From positions 374,527,018 through 374,591,017 of the forward strand of contig NC_081407.1 in assembly GCF_030272615.1 (NCBI RefSeq): DNA of 64,000 nt, written 5' to 3'. A program made the position numbers and the translations under genes. Shown one piece after another: positions 1-10,036 of this stretch (the stretch's first letter is position 1; the number at the start of each line of letters is the position of its first letter). Source of the stretch: Cryptomeria japonica (taxonomy: Eukaryota; Streptophyta; Pinopsida; Cupressales; Cupressaceae). The notes below the pieces were generated by a model that was not told where the DNA came from, made no database searches, and saw only the letters and a program-made list of their open reading frames with translations.

Positions 1-256
1 AATGAGCAAGTTATCGAGCCAGTAACTATATTATTTGATAATACTAGTGCCATAAACATTTCAAAGAATCCTGTTATGCACTCTAGGACAAATCACATCT
101 CTATCAAATATCATTATCTTAGAGAAGAAAGTGGTGTTGGAGTATGTTAGCACAAAGGAGAAAATAGCAGATATCTTTACCAAACCACTACCAAGGGACA
201 CTTTTGAATATCTCAGAAGTCAGTTAGGGATCCTACCCCTATCTTCCATTCACTGA
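1..256 (+). pseudogene. Ty1/copia pol, C-terminal RNase H fragment
   Basis: This is the tail of a copia polyprotein whose remainder lies left of the window. Translation shows the RNase H end with DNTSAINISKNPVMHS and ADIFTKPLPRDTFEYLRSQL, ending at the TGA at 254-256. RNase H removes the RNA strand during reverse transcription in the virus-like particle. The same block occurs in the minus-strand family A element near 38959-39200, so the two are sister copies. Around 121-135 a short deletion between AGAAGA repeats shifts the frame relative to that copy, so this copy is broken. The family assignment is secure; the element's upstream part cannot be seen. Confidence 0.9.
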
Positions 257-691
257 CCGAGTTCGGTGAAAGCATCAATTCGATGACTCTACTGAATATC
301 TTTTAAGAGAGTTGATGTTGATTTACACACTTTAGGAATTTTTCTAAAGGTGTGCAGGAAACAATTACAGGGAACAGGAATTGAAGACATAATGCTCTGA
401 CTGAAACTTCGTTGATACATAACAGCATGGAAATCACTTGTCAGTGGAAGAAATTATGTCTTAGTTCTTTACTTTTTGGCATTGTTGTCAATGGGGGAGA
501 AGACTAATGACAGGGGAGAAGACTACTAAATGGGGGAGAAGACTATAGGAGAAGTCTGAAGGAGAAGACTACATTTCAAAACCAGGGAGAAGACTAATGA
601 CAGTGGAAGAGCATTTCAGCATTTCAGCAATCTAAATCAGAATCAATAAAGTCAAATCAATTGGTTTTGCCATCAATGCCAAAAGGGAGAT
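257..691 (+). repeat. Family A 3' untranslated region with G-rich repeats and polypurine tract
   Basis: Non-coding stretch between pol and the 3' LTR. From about 491 to 602 the motif GGGGGAGAAGACTA recurs four to five times with small changes. The polypurine tract AAAAGGGAGAT (681-691) directly abuts the LTR and would prime plus-strand DNA synthesis. Confidence 0.8.
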
Positions 692-2174
692 TGTTGGCAT
701 TTGAATAAGGATATTGAGAAGGTTGTTGATAACTATGGATATAACTGATTAAGGATGTTCACTATCTTAACATTATTATTTTGTCATTGATGTCAAGAAA
801 TTGATTTTTTGACTCAGTATGATGTTGCCATATCTTAAGCAGTATGATTTGAAGAATATAAAGATGTCGGTAAAAGAGACAGAAAGTTATGATGAATAAG
901 GGGATGAATAAGGTATTCAATGGGCAACTATTACCGAGTCAGACAATGATCAGATCATGATGTTTATATTGTTTTGACACCATACATATGTTGTAAATTG
1001 TAAGGTTAATACTATACTATGTTACCAAGCAAAGAACCTAGTCGGTAAACCCTAAGGAAACTAGTCAGTAAACCCTAAGGTTATCGCTATCGATTAATGA
1101 AGGCAGAATGTCTACCGAGTAAAGTTTAGTATTCACCGAGTTGTAACCGAGCCATAACAGAATGCATTAAATGTATAGAAGCATTATTTAATGAAGGGAG
1201 CTGATGAGCTGGAGTTGATTAAATGATTGGTAAGCTGTGCATGAAGTTTGTTAATGAATCTAAGGAAATGGAAGATCGGCAGGAAGATCTACAGCTCAGA
1301 TTGAACCGCAATACCTTATCACAAGTTCCAAGGAATGTATGCAAGTTCCAAGGTGAGGTAAAACATTTTCAGATCGAAGGATACATTGAACCTAGTCGAG
1401 TTTGAAGATCTGATGGCTATGATTGATCATGGGAAATGTGATCAAGGAGATTAAGCGGTTACCTGATTGTTTATAAATAGGAAACTATTGATAAACAATG
1501 TATGCAGACAAATGTAAGCACACGAATGCTACATAGTGATTACCAAGCACAAAAGCTTGAAGACCTATTTGAATAACAGAGTATAGAGCCTAGCAGATAG
1601 ACAAGATTAGTTCTATGTCTAGATTGTATTGAACAAATAGGAATCTGCTTTAGTATTTTTAGATGTGAAGTTGCAGATAGATTTTTATTACTGTTATTTT
1701 GTGAAAGTGACAGAAAATCTCTTAACTGAGTGGACTTACAGTCTTATTTGTAAAACCCTCTAGCAAGGTGACATTCAGATTGAGTGTTTGAAATCCTTTA
1801 ACAAGGTCACCTCTAACAAGGTGAAGATCCTAACAGATCTGAGGGAAATCCCTTAACCGGGTCACATCTAGCAATGTGTTTGTAATCTTTAACAAGATTT
1901 GCTTTTAACCGAGCATACTCTAGAAGAGTATATTTCTTAGTGGGTCTGAAATCCCACAGTGATTTTTCCCTATTTGGGTTTCCACGTTAAATCTGGTGTT
2001 ATATGTTTTGTGATCTAATCTATTTATGGGTCTGCATGCTTTACAGTTTTTCTGATATGATTACCGAAGTTGAATCTGATGTTTTTATGGATGATTAAGT
2101 TTGTATGATTCCCCCCCCCCTCTCATCTTGTTAGCTTGGCATCTATACTAATCATATTAGTATCAGAACTATCA
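692..2174 (+). mobile_element. 3' LTR of copia family A (element continues left of window)
   Basis: The LTR begins TGTTGGCATTTGAATAAGG right after the polypurine tract and ends AGAACTATCA. It matches the two LTRs of the minus-strand element at 24581-44746 along its length. A strong TATA box (TATAAATAG) lies at 1472-1480, placing U3 before it and R/U5 after it. Compared with those copies this LTR lacks about 56 bp at its 5' end. The other LTR is outside the window, so the target duplication cannot be checked. Confidence 0.88.
1223..1405 (+). other. Conserved 60-codon frame inside the family A LTR
   Basis: A short open frame in U3 starting MIGKLCMKF and containing QEDLQLRLN and CKFQGEVK. Closely related frames occur in the other two family A LTRs: intact at 25350-25532 (minus), and near 43970-44160 (minus) with a CAG-to-TAG stop. 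It lies upstream of the TATA box, so the element's own transcript would include it only from the 3' LTR. I know no matching family. Conservation may just reflect recent common ancestry of the LTRs. Confidence 0.3.
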
Positions 2175-5030
2175 CTTGATAATTATCAACCACTGCAAAA
2201 ACACGATGTGATCTGTCTGCATGTAGAGCCCCTCCCTGATCAAGCTTTGGCTAACGCAGTTGACCATGGTTGACCTTACTAATAAATGCTATAATTCAAT
2301 AGGATGGGCTATGTTAGATGGATAGATTGGTGAGAAAATTAATTGAACCAAGTTATGGAATCATTTCACCTAGAGGTGTACATTTTGATGTGTTATGGAT
2401 ACATAACTTTATATGATTCTAGAATAGGATAACTTTGAGATGATGTATGTCATTATTGGATTTGCAGGACTTTACTATGATGATAGAAATAGGATGCATG
2501 TCTTGTGTATGGATCAAAATTATGAGGATTACGATAATGGCTTATGTGGATAAATTGGGATATATGAGATATTGATTTGTTAATGTCAATTGTATGCAGA
2601 GTGTTTGATGTGTATTCTTATTCATGTGTTTAATATTTTATGAGGTTATTTGGAAGTACTAATGTGTAATTGAGATGCGCAAGAAAATTATCCATGTGAC
2701 CATGGAAATATTATGGAGAACCAAACCTAGACCTATGTACGTTCATAAAACTAGGGTTTGTCTATTTGGAGAGACAACACCCCGTATGTATCGTATTTTA
2801 TTTGTGAAAGTAAATGTTGCATGTGTGTTAAATCGAATTATTAATTTGTGTAATTCCAACAAGAGACAAATTTCATGTGTAATTTTGTAAAATTATTTTA
2901 TTGTGTCACTTGACACGTGTTGATTTATGTCTTGATTTTTGACTTGTCTCTTGGAGGGAGTGATTTCAACCATAGCTTTTTCAAATATTTGAATGTGGTT
3001 CTAAATTTTCCTTGGGTAGAGAGTCCTTGGGGTGGTCAACTTAGGTTTGACCCGAAAGTTAACTTCAGATGGGTTTATAAGGGGTCAAATGGACTCCTAG
3101 GGGTAGTTTAAAGGTGTTTCCTAAAGTCCATAAGGTATACCTATGGGTTAGGAGTATTTTTAGGCATGTGACTACTCCCATGTGGTTGTTTAGTCACCTC
3201 AAAAAGTGGGTTTCCTAAGGTGAGCGAAAATTGAATTTAGAAGGCGTCATCTAGGTTAGGTAACCTTCCCTTTTGATGTGAGATCCCTTTCCCACTTTCT
3301 CTTACTTTTCCTTTTCAATTTTAGTAACCTGTGAGAACTCTCACTAAGGCCTTCTTAAGCAAGGATTAGGGACTTAGTCGGTAATCACCCACTCTCCATT
3401 TTTGGAGATCATGCATTTTTGAAAAGATTGGTTTTGGGATAGAATTTTGGCTAAGTGTAGGAGGAAGAATTGTGGAATTGGGTTGTTCATCCTCAAACTA
3501 GTTCTAGAAAACCTTTGGGCAGATTGAAGGTTGGTTCATCTTCTCATTTTGTTTCTCATTATGTTGCATGTTTATGTTGGAAAGATAGTTTGTATGTAAA
3601 AATTGTTTCTTGTATTTTCTTTTGTGAAAATTACTTTGTGACCTATCTTTTATTTCTTGTATGCATTTTCTATGTTTTGGGAGTAACCAAGGCCTCCTAC
3701 TCTTGGGAGAGAGGATGGTCTTGGGGGTGGAAGAAGTTTGACAGCCTTAGAGTGAGAGGCTCTCATTATGAGAGTGATCACAAGGGTTTGTGTATGTGAC
3801 CCTTGCTGCATAGCCTTGTTTATGCATTTGGGGGTCATAAGGAGGGAAAGTATGGCATGAATGCCTTGGGGGGCATAAGGATGTGGGGGTTAATGAACTT
3901 ATGATATATCTTTATTTGCCATGAGGTGGCCTTGTGATCTACCATGCATGCAGTCTCCTCAAGGTATTTGGTCCACTTCCACCCTTGTAAAATCATCACA
4001 TTTTGTGGTGAAGTGTAGCCTTGGTTGGGAAAGTGTAGCCTTGGTTGGGAAAGTGTTTGTTATGTGTTTTTCCCTTGCTTGTTGTGTTTGCATGTGTGTA
4101 ACCTGTCTAGGGCTTGGTTCTCCAAGCTTGGGGGTGGCTTCTAGTAAGCCTAGGCTAGGAGGTGAGCACTCCATGGTCAAAGCCTTATGATTTATTTACA
4201 GGGTTGCTTGGAAAGAAAAGAAAAAGACAAGCTAGGAGTTGCTGGATTTTGTACTTGATTTGCAGAAAAAGATTAAGAAATGGGATGCTATATTTTAGTT
4301 GCAGTAATGAGAAAAGAAAACTATATGTTGTATTCATTTGAAAAAGAAATGTATTCATTTTGTTTAAAGTCCTCATTTAATAGAAATGAGAGACTAGATG
4401 GGTATCTCACCCATTTCGTAATGTTGACTATATTGTATTCTAAAAATGCCTTAAATATATGCATTATTTATGTTAAGTTATTAGTGCATAAATGAAATAT
4501 TTATGTTGGACTTAAGCTTTGTATTGTTCATGGTTGCATGTTATTTTGAAAATAAAAGTTCATTTTAACTCCTTATGCATAATGAAATAATGGAAATGGG
4601 TGAAATAGTAAGCTTGCATGTTAGTAGGAGAAAAAGTAAGCATTTTTATTTCCTTTTACAAATTATGGTTAAATAGATTTAACGTGTCTATCTCTAAGAT
4701 AATTTATATGATTTTCTAGATTAATATAGTTGTTGCTTAAATTTAATTAATTATGTCATTCTCTCCTTTATTAATTGTAGAATCAAAATTTAATAATTGC
4801 ACTATAGGTTTAAGACTAGATCTAAAAAGAAAAAATAAAAATATTGGACTAATGTTGTACTGTCATTTATTTTATTAATTTCCTGCAAGTTATTTTAAAA
4901 AAATATATATATAGCATTATTCATCTGTGAAAATCCACATTAAACCTATCCATGATTTAAACATGAATAGATTATATATATATAAAGAATAAATATATAT
5001 ATATATATAAAAATATATTTTCATATTTTA
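2175..5030. other. No gene seen; AT-rich degraded repeat DNA
   Basis: Frames here are short and show no domain. A TG-start candidate (TGTAGAGCCCCTCCCTG, about 2223) could be the edge of an old LTR, but no matching partner, primer site or polypurine tract is visible. TA-rich microsatellite runs occupy about 4895-5020. Confidence 0.5.
4011..4056. repeat. Tandem duplication, 20-bp unit, 2.3 copies
   Basis: The unit AAGTGTAGCCTTGGTTGGGA occurs at 4011-4030 and again identically at 4031-4050, followed by the first bases of a third copy. Confidence 0.95.
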
Positions 5031-5084
5031 AATCAAAGAAAAAGGGAGATTTAATTTTATTTATAAAAAAAAAATATAAGCAAA

Positions 5085-5345
5085 AGGGGGGGAAAACTCG
5101 CCCCCCCCAAGCAGTGGGCGGCGACCCCCAGCGATGGCCGTAGTCGCCACTGTGAGCCGCAACCCACTATTGGGAAGGCTTTGGCCCCCCCTGTGGGCGG
5201 CGCCCACAATAGCGGCGGCAGCCGTGCTGCGAGCCGTGACCCATAGCGACGACCAAGGCCGCCACTGTGGGCCAGGACCTGCAGGCATGGCGACGGCCGT
5301 TGTTGCGGAGGCCCATGAAAACCTCCACCCGCCTTCCCTCTCATC
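5085..5345. repeat. GC-rich island in AT-rich DNA
   Basis: A block rich in GGCGGC, GCCGC and CCACTGTG motifs in sequence that is otherwise strongly AT-rich. Phrases such as GCCACTGTGAGCCGC and GCCACTGTGGGCCAGG recur, so it appears to be built from diverged internal duplications. Frames crossing it on both strands look like composition artefacts. It could be the R/U5 part of an old LTR or a fragment of another repeat. Confidence 0.6.
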
Positions 5346-6732
5346 CATCCCTGCACAAAAAAACACACACACAGCACTACCAAAAGAAAACTAAGGAAAT
5401 AAAAGGATAGATTGGGTTAATTTAAAAAACAAATACATGCAACCCTAACCCAATTTCGTGTTAGGGTTAGCATAGAAGCAATTAAGTTTATAACAAAAAA
5501 AGAAATTAGGTTATCTTTGTTATTTAATATTTTAGTTAAGTTATATGGGATATTATATAATAATGTTTATTTAGAAAATAAATATCTTCATATATATGTG
5601 TTTAATGATATATATATATATATATAGTTAAAATATGAATGTATAGGACAAATTGTAGATTAGTTATTTTATTAGGTGTTCATATCTTATATATGTTTTT
5701 TAATAAACATATGGGTATATTTAAAAATGATGTTTTAAATTTTATATTATTTTGGAGTTTAATCTTTTAGGAAATTTATAATGACTTTGTAAGTTATTTT
5801 GGCCATAGGGGATTATTCTTTTGGATCACCTAGATTTAGGCTATTCCAGACTAAAATTTTATAAGGAAATTTACATTATGGATTTAATTGACCCTTTAGT
5901 CGAAATAGTTTAATCACATTTTAATTATTGTAAAATTGAAATATAGGTGTTTTAAAAATCTAAGTGCTAGAGGTAATTTAATGAATTCCTACAACGATTA
6001 AAAGATTAATTGAGACTGATAATATATCTTGTCAATTTAATTAGAGTTTTTTGCTTAAATGAATTTATTTATTTATTTATTAAATGGTGAGATAATAATA
6101 ATTTCTTTGGAAGAGGATATCGTGGTGGAATTATATATATTCAAAAATAAGTCCAAGACCTTGATCTTGCGAACTCATTTAGCCTAAATGAAATCTTATA
6201 CTAAATAAAGCAATTAACATTTTAACATTTTAACATTTGACACTTCAATTTTTAATTGCTCGATTAATTAATATTATTACGTTAAAATCATATTAATAAT
6301 TAATTTATACACGTAAGATTTAATCAAGTTATAAAGGAAGGATGTATTATCACAGATGGAGGAAACTTGTTAAGAGATAAATAATTATTATTGAATCAAG
6401 TAATTATATTAATGCCTATTTAGTAGAAGTCGATCTAATTAAGAATTCTAATTTGCAACTATAATAAAAGGGACATTCGATGTGAATTTATTATTGTCCT
6501 TATAAAAATCATTTTGTTCTGTTTGATTATAGGAGTTATCGTAATTTGTTATGTTAGGAATATCCTAACTTTGTCGTCTAGGAGTTTTATAGAAACCTAA
6601 GGCTTCTAGATAAATTTGTTCTATTCTTCACTTACGTTAGAAAAATGTTTTATTATAATTAAATATTCCACTTGGAACAACCTATTAAGTTGTCACATCA
6701 AATTAAGCATAGGTTGCATATAATTAAGTGTT
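5346..6732. other. No gene seen; AT-rich
   Basis: Mostly AT-rich with short TA runs near 5600-5630. It lies where the rest of the minus-strand gypsy element (protease to integrase) would be expected downstream of gag, but I recognise no polymerase motif in any frame. That part is deleted or decayed beyond reading by eye. Confidence 0.5.
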
Positions 6733-7945
6733 TCAAAAAAGATTTTTTGTTGTTTGGGTTTTTCCCAAAAAGTTTGGGCATGACACTGCATCTCCAACTT
6801 TAGGCTCAGAAGTAGTTGTCTTTTTCTTCCTTGACATCTGAGAAGTATGTTGAGGATAATGAATGACAATGTGTCCCAGTTGTCCACATTCAAAACAATC
6901 TCTCCTTCCTAACACTCTACTCTCTGGTGTAGTACTTGACTGTTGAACACTGCCTCTACTAGAAGTTGGTTGCAAACTCTGGTCTAGCTGTGAAGGAGTA
7001 GGTCTCCTATCACATTGAAGACTATGACTCTTGTCAACTTGAAATTTGGCACCTAACACAAAGTTATAACCTAAAGAATGCTTCTTCTTAAACCACTGAT
7101 CACTGCAGAAAGAAGAAGGATGGATCCTAGCAAAACCTAGAGTCTGCGAATGAGAACCTCTCGCAACAGATCCTATAACTGGTGCACTAGTTGTATGTCC
7201 TCATGTCACACCTCCTGAATCTAAGGCAAGATTCTCCTCTCCTAACCTCTCCTTCTCCATAGCTACCTCCAAAGTCTTAGGTTCATGCATCTGAACCTCT
7301 CCACTAATATGATCATTGAGACCTCTCACAAAGTGTTAAATTAGCGTCGGTTCATCATCTGCAATCCTAGCATACTATCTAAGCTCAAAGAACCTACACT
7401 CATGCTACTTCACTATCTTCCTCTGTAGTCTCAAATCGTGGAACTCATCGTCCTTCCTCTGCCTCCAAATCTAGCACGAAAGTTCTACAAGAATAACTCC
7501 CAAGAAATTTTCGCTATGTCCAAATGCAGCTTCAGTTTCCTCCATGTTCCACCATGTCGGTGCAAAACTATGAAGATGCATGATCACACATCTCACCTTG
7601 GTATTACCGCTACACGAGTGCATAGAAAAACACTTGCCTAAATACAACAACCAAGTCTTTGCCTCCATGCCACTTCCCAAGCCATCAAAAGTAAGCGGGT
7701 GAGTCCTCATCAGATCTCTCATGTGACTAGCTGAAAGTGCCTCCTGGTCCACCTCAACTCTCCTCCTAGGAGAACGTGAATGCTCTATCTCCTGATGCTC
7801 TAAATGATGAGATCCATCATGCTATTTCTCCTCCTGCATCGGTCCTAGGCGACCAAGAATCTCCTGAAGCACGTTCACCAATTGTGGAATCGCATCATCT
7901 CTAGGTTGATCCTATTGTTGCTCCTCATGGTGTGACTCCTTAGAA
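6733..7945 (-). pseudogene. Ty3/gypsy gag, decayed
   Basis: Gag forms the virus-like particle and binds element RNA. Reading leftward, the early part (7752-7471) shows HPLTFDGLGSG, EAKTWL and a later TWWNMEE, the typical order of the plant chromovirus-type gag core, where a Trp-Trp pair follows the capsid helices. A zinc knuckle follows near 6890: CFECGQLGH, whose expected last Cys is Tyr. The frame changes between the two parts and several stops interrupt it, so the gene is dead. The start is uncertain; the frame runs upstream to about 7945. The primer-binding site lies about 140 bp further upstream. Confidence 0.75.
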
Positions 7946-8080
7946 AACTATAAGATAACAAACTAGGAAACCATAACAAGAATGTAAATAGAAGGGATAT
8001 AATTGTTGGGCTACCCTATGCTAAATGCTAACATGCACAATGGGCTCATATGAAACAAGACTACTGAGTGTATGAACATG

Positions 8081-8093
8081 GGCTCTGATATGA
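8081..8093 (-). other. Degenerate primer-binding site of the gypsy element
   Basis: Read on the minus strand the sequence is TCATATCAGAGCC, two bases away from TGGTATCAGAGCC, the usual plant site for the 3' end of initiator methionine tRNA. It sits between the LTR edge at 8096 and gag, as required for a minus-strand element. Confidence 0.6.
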
Positions 8094-8095
8094 GA

Positions 8096-8418
8096 TGTAA
8101 TTCCCACCAATATACCCTAGATAAATTAAACTACTAACGCATTAATGGAGAGAAATTTTTTGTTAACATCTATGATCAACTAATACAACATATAACTCCA
8201 TTGTTTAATTACACTCATTAACCAATTAACCATAATGAGCATGCATCATTGTGCATCACATTAATTTATGTAAGCGGAATAAACATAAACAATATTAATC
8301 TTTCCCTAGGGTACTTCAATGCCATTACTTATTCAACTACCATAATTACATCCTACTCACAAGCTAATCACATCCCACTTAAGCTTAATGCATTTTATTC
8401 AATTTCTAACCATGAGAT
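8096..8418 (-). mobile_element. 5' LTR (U5 end) of the gypsy element, split by copia B
   Basis: On the plus strand this begins TGTAATTCCCACC next to the primer site, so on the minus strand the LTR ends in CA as expected. The stretch is interrupted at 8418/8419 by the family B copia element and seems to resume at 15918. Its far edge may be the CCCAACA at about 16833, but no second LTR is available to prove it. Confidence 0.5.
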
Positions 8419-9965
8419 TGTTGGCATTATGTGAACCATTATGTGAACCGGTATGAGAACTAGTATGTGGACATAATGACATTGTATGTTGTCATTGATG
8501 TCAATATGATGAAGAGAAGAAGAACCAGTATAACATTGTAAATCGGCACTCACTATGAACCGGCATTTGTGCCAAAGTGAAGCGGCATATTTGTTTAAAG
8601 ATGAACCGGCATAAGGTTATGGGAACCAACACATGGAAGCAGTGTATGAATACCGATTGGTGGTCTCAACTTCAGGGTTTCTAGTTTGAGTGCTTCAAGC
8701 CTATGTGGCTCAACCGGTGACTTTGTGTGATGAGTTATCATGGTAACAATGAACAGATTGTGTTGCCACGTAAGCTTTATGTGCATGAAGGATCTTGCAT
8801 GAGGGAGATTGTTCCTATCTACCTAGGGAATGTGTAAAGTCTGTAAAATAGTCATAACGTGTGATGGGTTATCAGTCGCCATGAAATCGGTGGAAAACAA
8901 ATGATGGAGAATGTCTTGAGATTGGATCAAGACTATTGCATTTAATGTTGTATGCTCAACGATTAGGATTGAACCATTTGAATTCCTTAACCTAACAGGT
9001 TTAGGGTTTAGGGTTTAGGGTTTATGCTACCAACCTGTTTATTGTTCTATAAGGTCGATGTTGTGATTCTTCCAGAGGTTGTTAGCAAAAGTTGTGTGTG
9101 TGTATCCAAGAGAAGAGATACGTGATTCTTGCCAAACCAAAGGACAGAAGTCATAACTGCAAAGTGTAAGTGCAGAAGGTGAAGAAGAGCTTAAGCGGAT
9201 CTGCATTGGCATTGAGTGCTATTATCAGGTCATTGATATACCTATTGATCTTTAACCACCTCAACAGTTGTGAAATCTCCTAACAGGGTAGCCTTAACCA
9301 GCTTGTTGAAAATCCTTTAACAGGGTAACTCGAGGCTACTGAGTCATTGATATCCTTTAGCTATTGAGTTCTTGAAATCCTCTAACAAGGTAACCTTTAA
9401 CAGGGTTTAACCCTTAACCGGGTATTGTAGCCATCCCTTAACTCGGTGATCCCTAACAGGATCGGTTCCTAACATAACCTATTATATCTATCTTTAACCA
9501 AACAAAGCTCCTAATAGAGCAGACTTCTAAAGAGTTCAAAAAGCAGCCTGTGGGTATTCATCCCCACCGTGGTTTTTCCCAGTTGGGTTTCCACGTGAAA
9601 AATATGTGTGTCAAGTGTGATGTTTTCTTCATGTGATGATTATGTTTGTTTTCTGTTAAGCGATGATGCATGTTGATCTTGCAGCAATATGAAGATCTGA
9701 TGATAGATTATTTTTTCATGCATGAGGATGAAATGGTAGTATAGTATTGAGCTAAGAGGGAAGCTAAGTGATTAACCGGTTTATGATTGTTTTGGTTGTT
9801 CTGGGTTTTACCGGTTGCACTTTGTTTCAAACCGGAGTCATTGTTTATTAGTCATTTGAAGTATCTATTGTCAAACCAATTGAGGACTATATTTTTGTCT
9901 GTACTAATTCACCCCCCCTCCTCTCAGTATCGGTTTGGTACTAGTTGTTCATTATTAAGTTATCA
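8419..9965 (+). mobile_element. 5' LTR of copia B
   Basis: Starts TGTTGGCATTATGTG and ends GTTATCA, two bases before the primer site. It contains about three and a half copies of the plant telomere-type unit TTTAGGG at 9000-9024 and a TATA-like TTCTATAAGG at about 9045. The second half carries many CCTTTAACAGGG-like repeats, a theme shared with the R/U5 regions of the other copia LTRs here. Confidence 0.92.
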
Positions 9966-9967
9966 AT

Positions 9968-9979
9968 TGGTATCAGAGC
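9968..9979 (+). other. Primer-binding site of copia B
   Basis: TGGTATCAGAGC, complementary to the 3' end of plant initiator methionine tRNA, two bases after the 5' LTR. Minus-strand DNA synthesis would start here. Confidence 0.95.
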
Positions 9980-10036
9980 ATCCTCCAGGTCCTCTATGTT
10001 ATAAGCTTAACTACTTGAGGTAAAGATCCTAGACTA

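Noticed and set aside
3470-4190. Plus-strand frames of 89 and 109 codons
   Set aside because: Low-complexity, no conserved motif, a 20-bp tandem duplication inside, and equally long frames on the other strand.
5057-5394. Three overlapping frames of 86-108 codons in the GC-rich island
   Set aside because: GC-rich DNA has few stops in any frame; the proteins are Ala/Pro/Gly artefacts with no support.
9000-9024. True interstitial telomere
   Set aside because: Only three and a half units, and the same run occurs in both LTRs, so it is part of the element.
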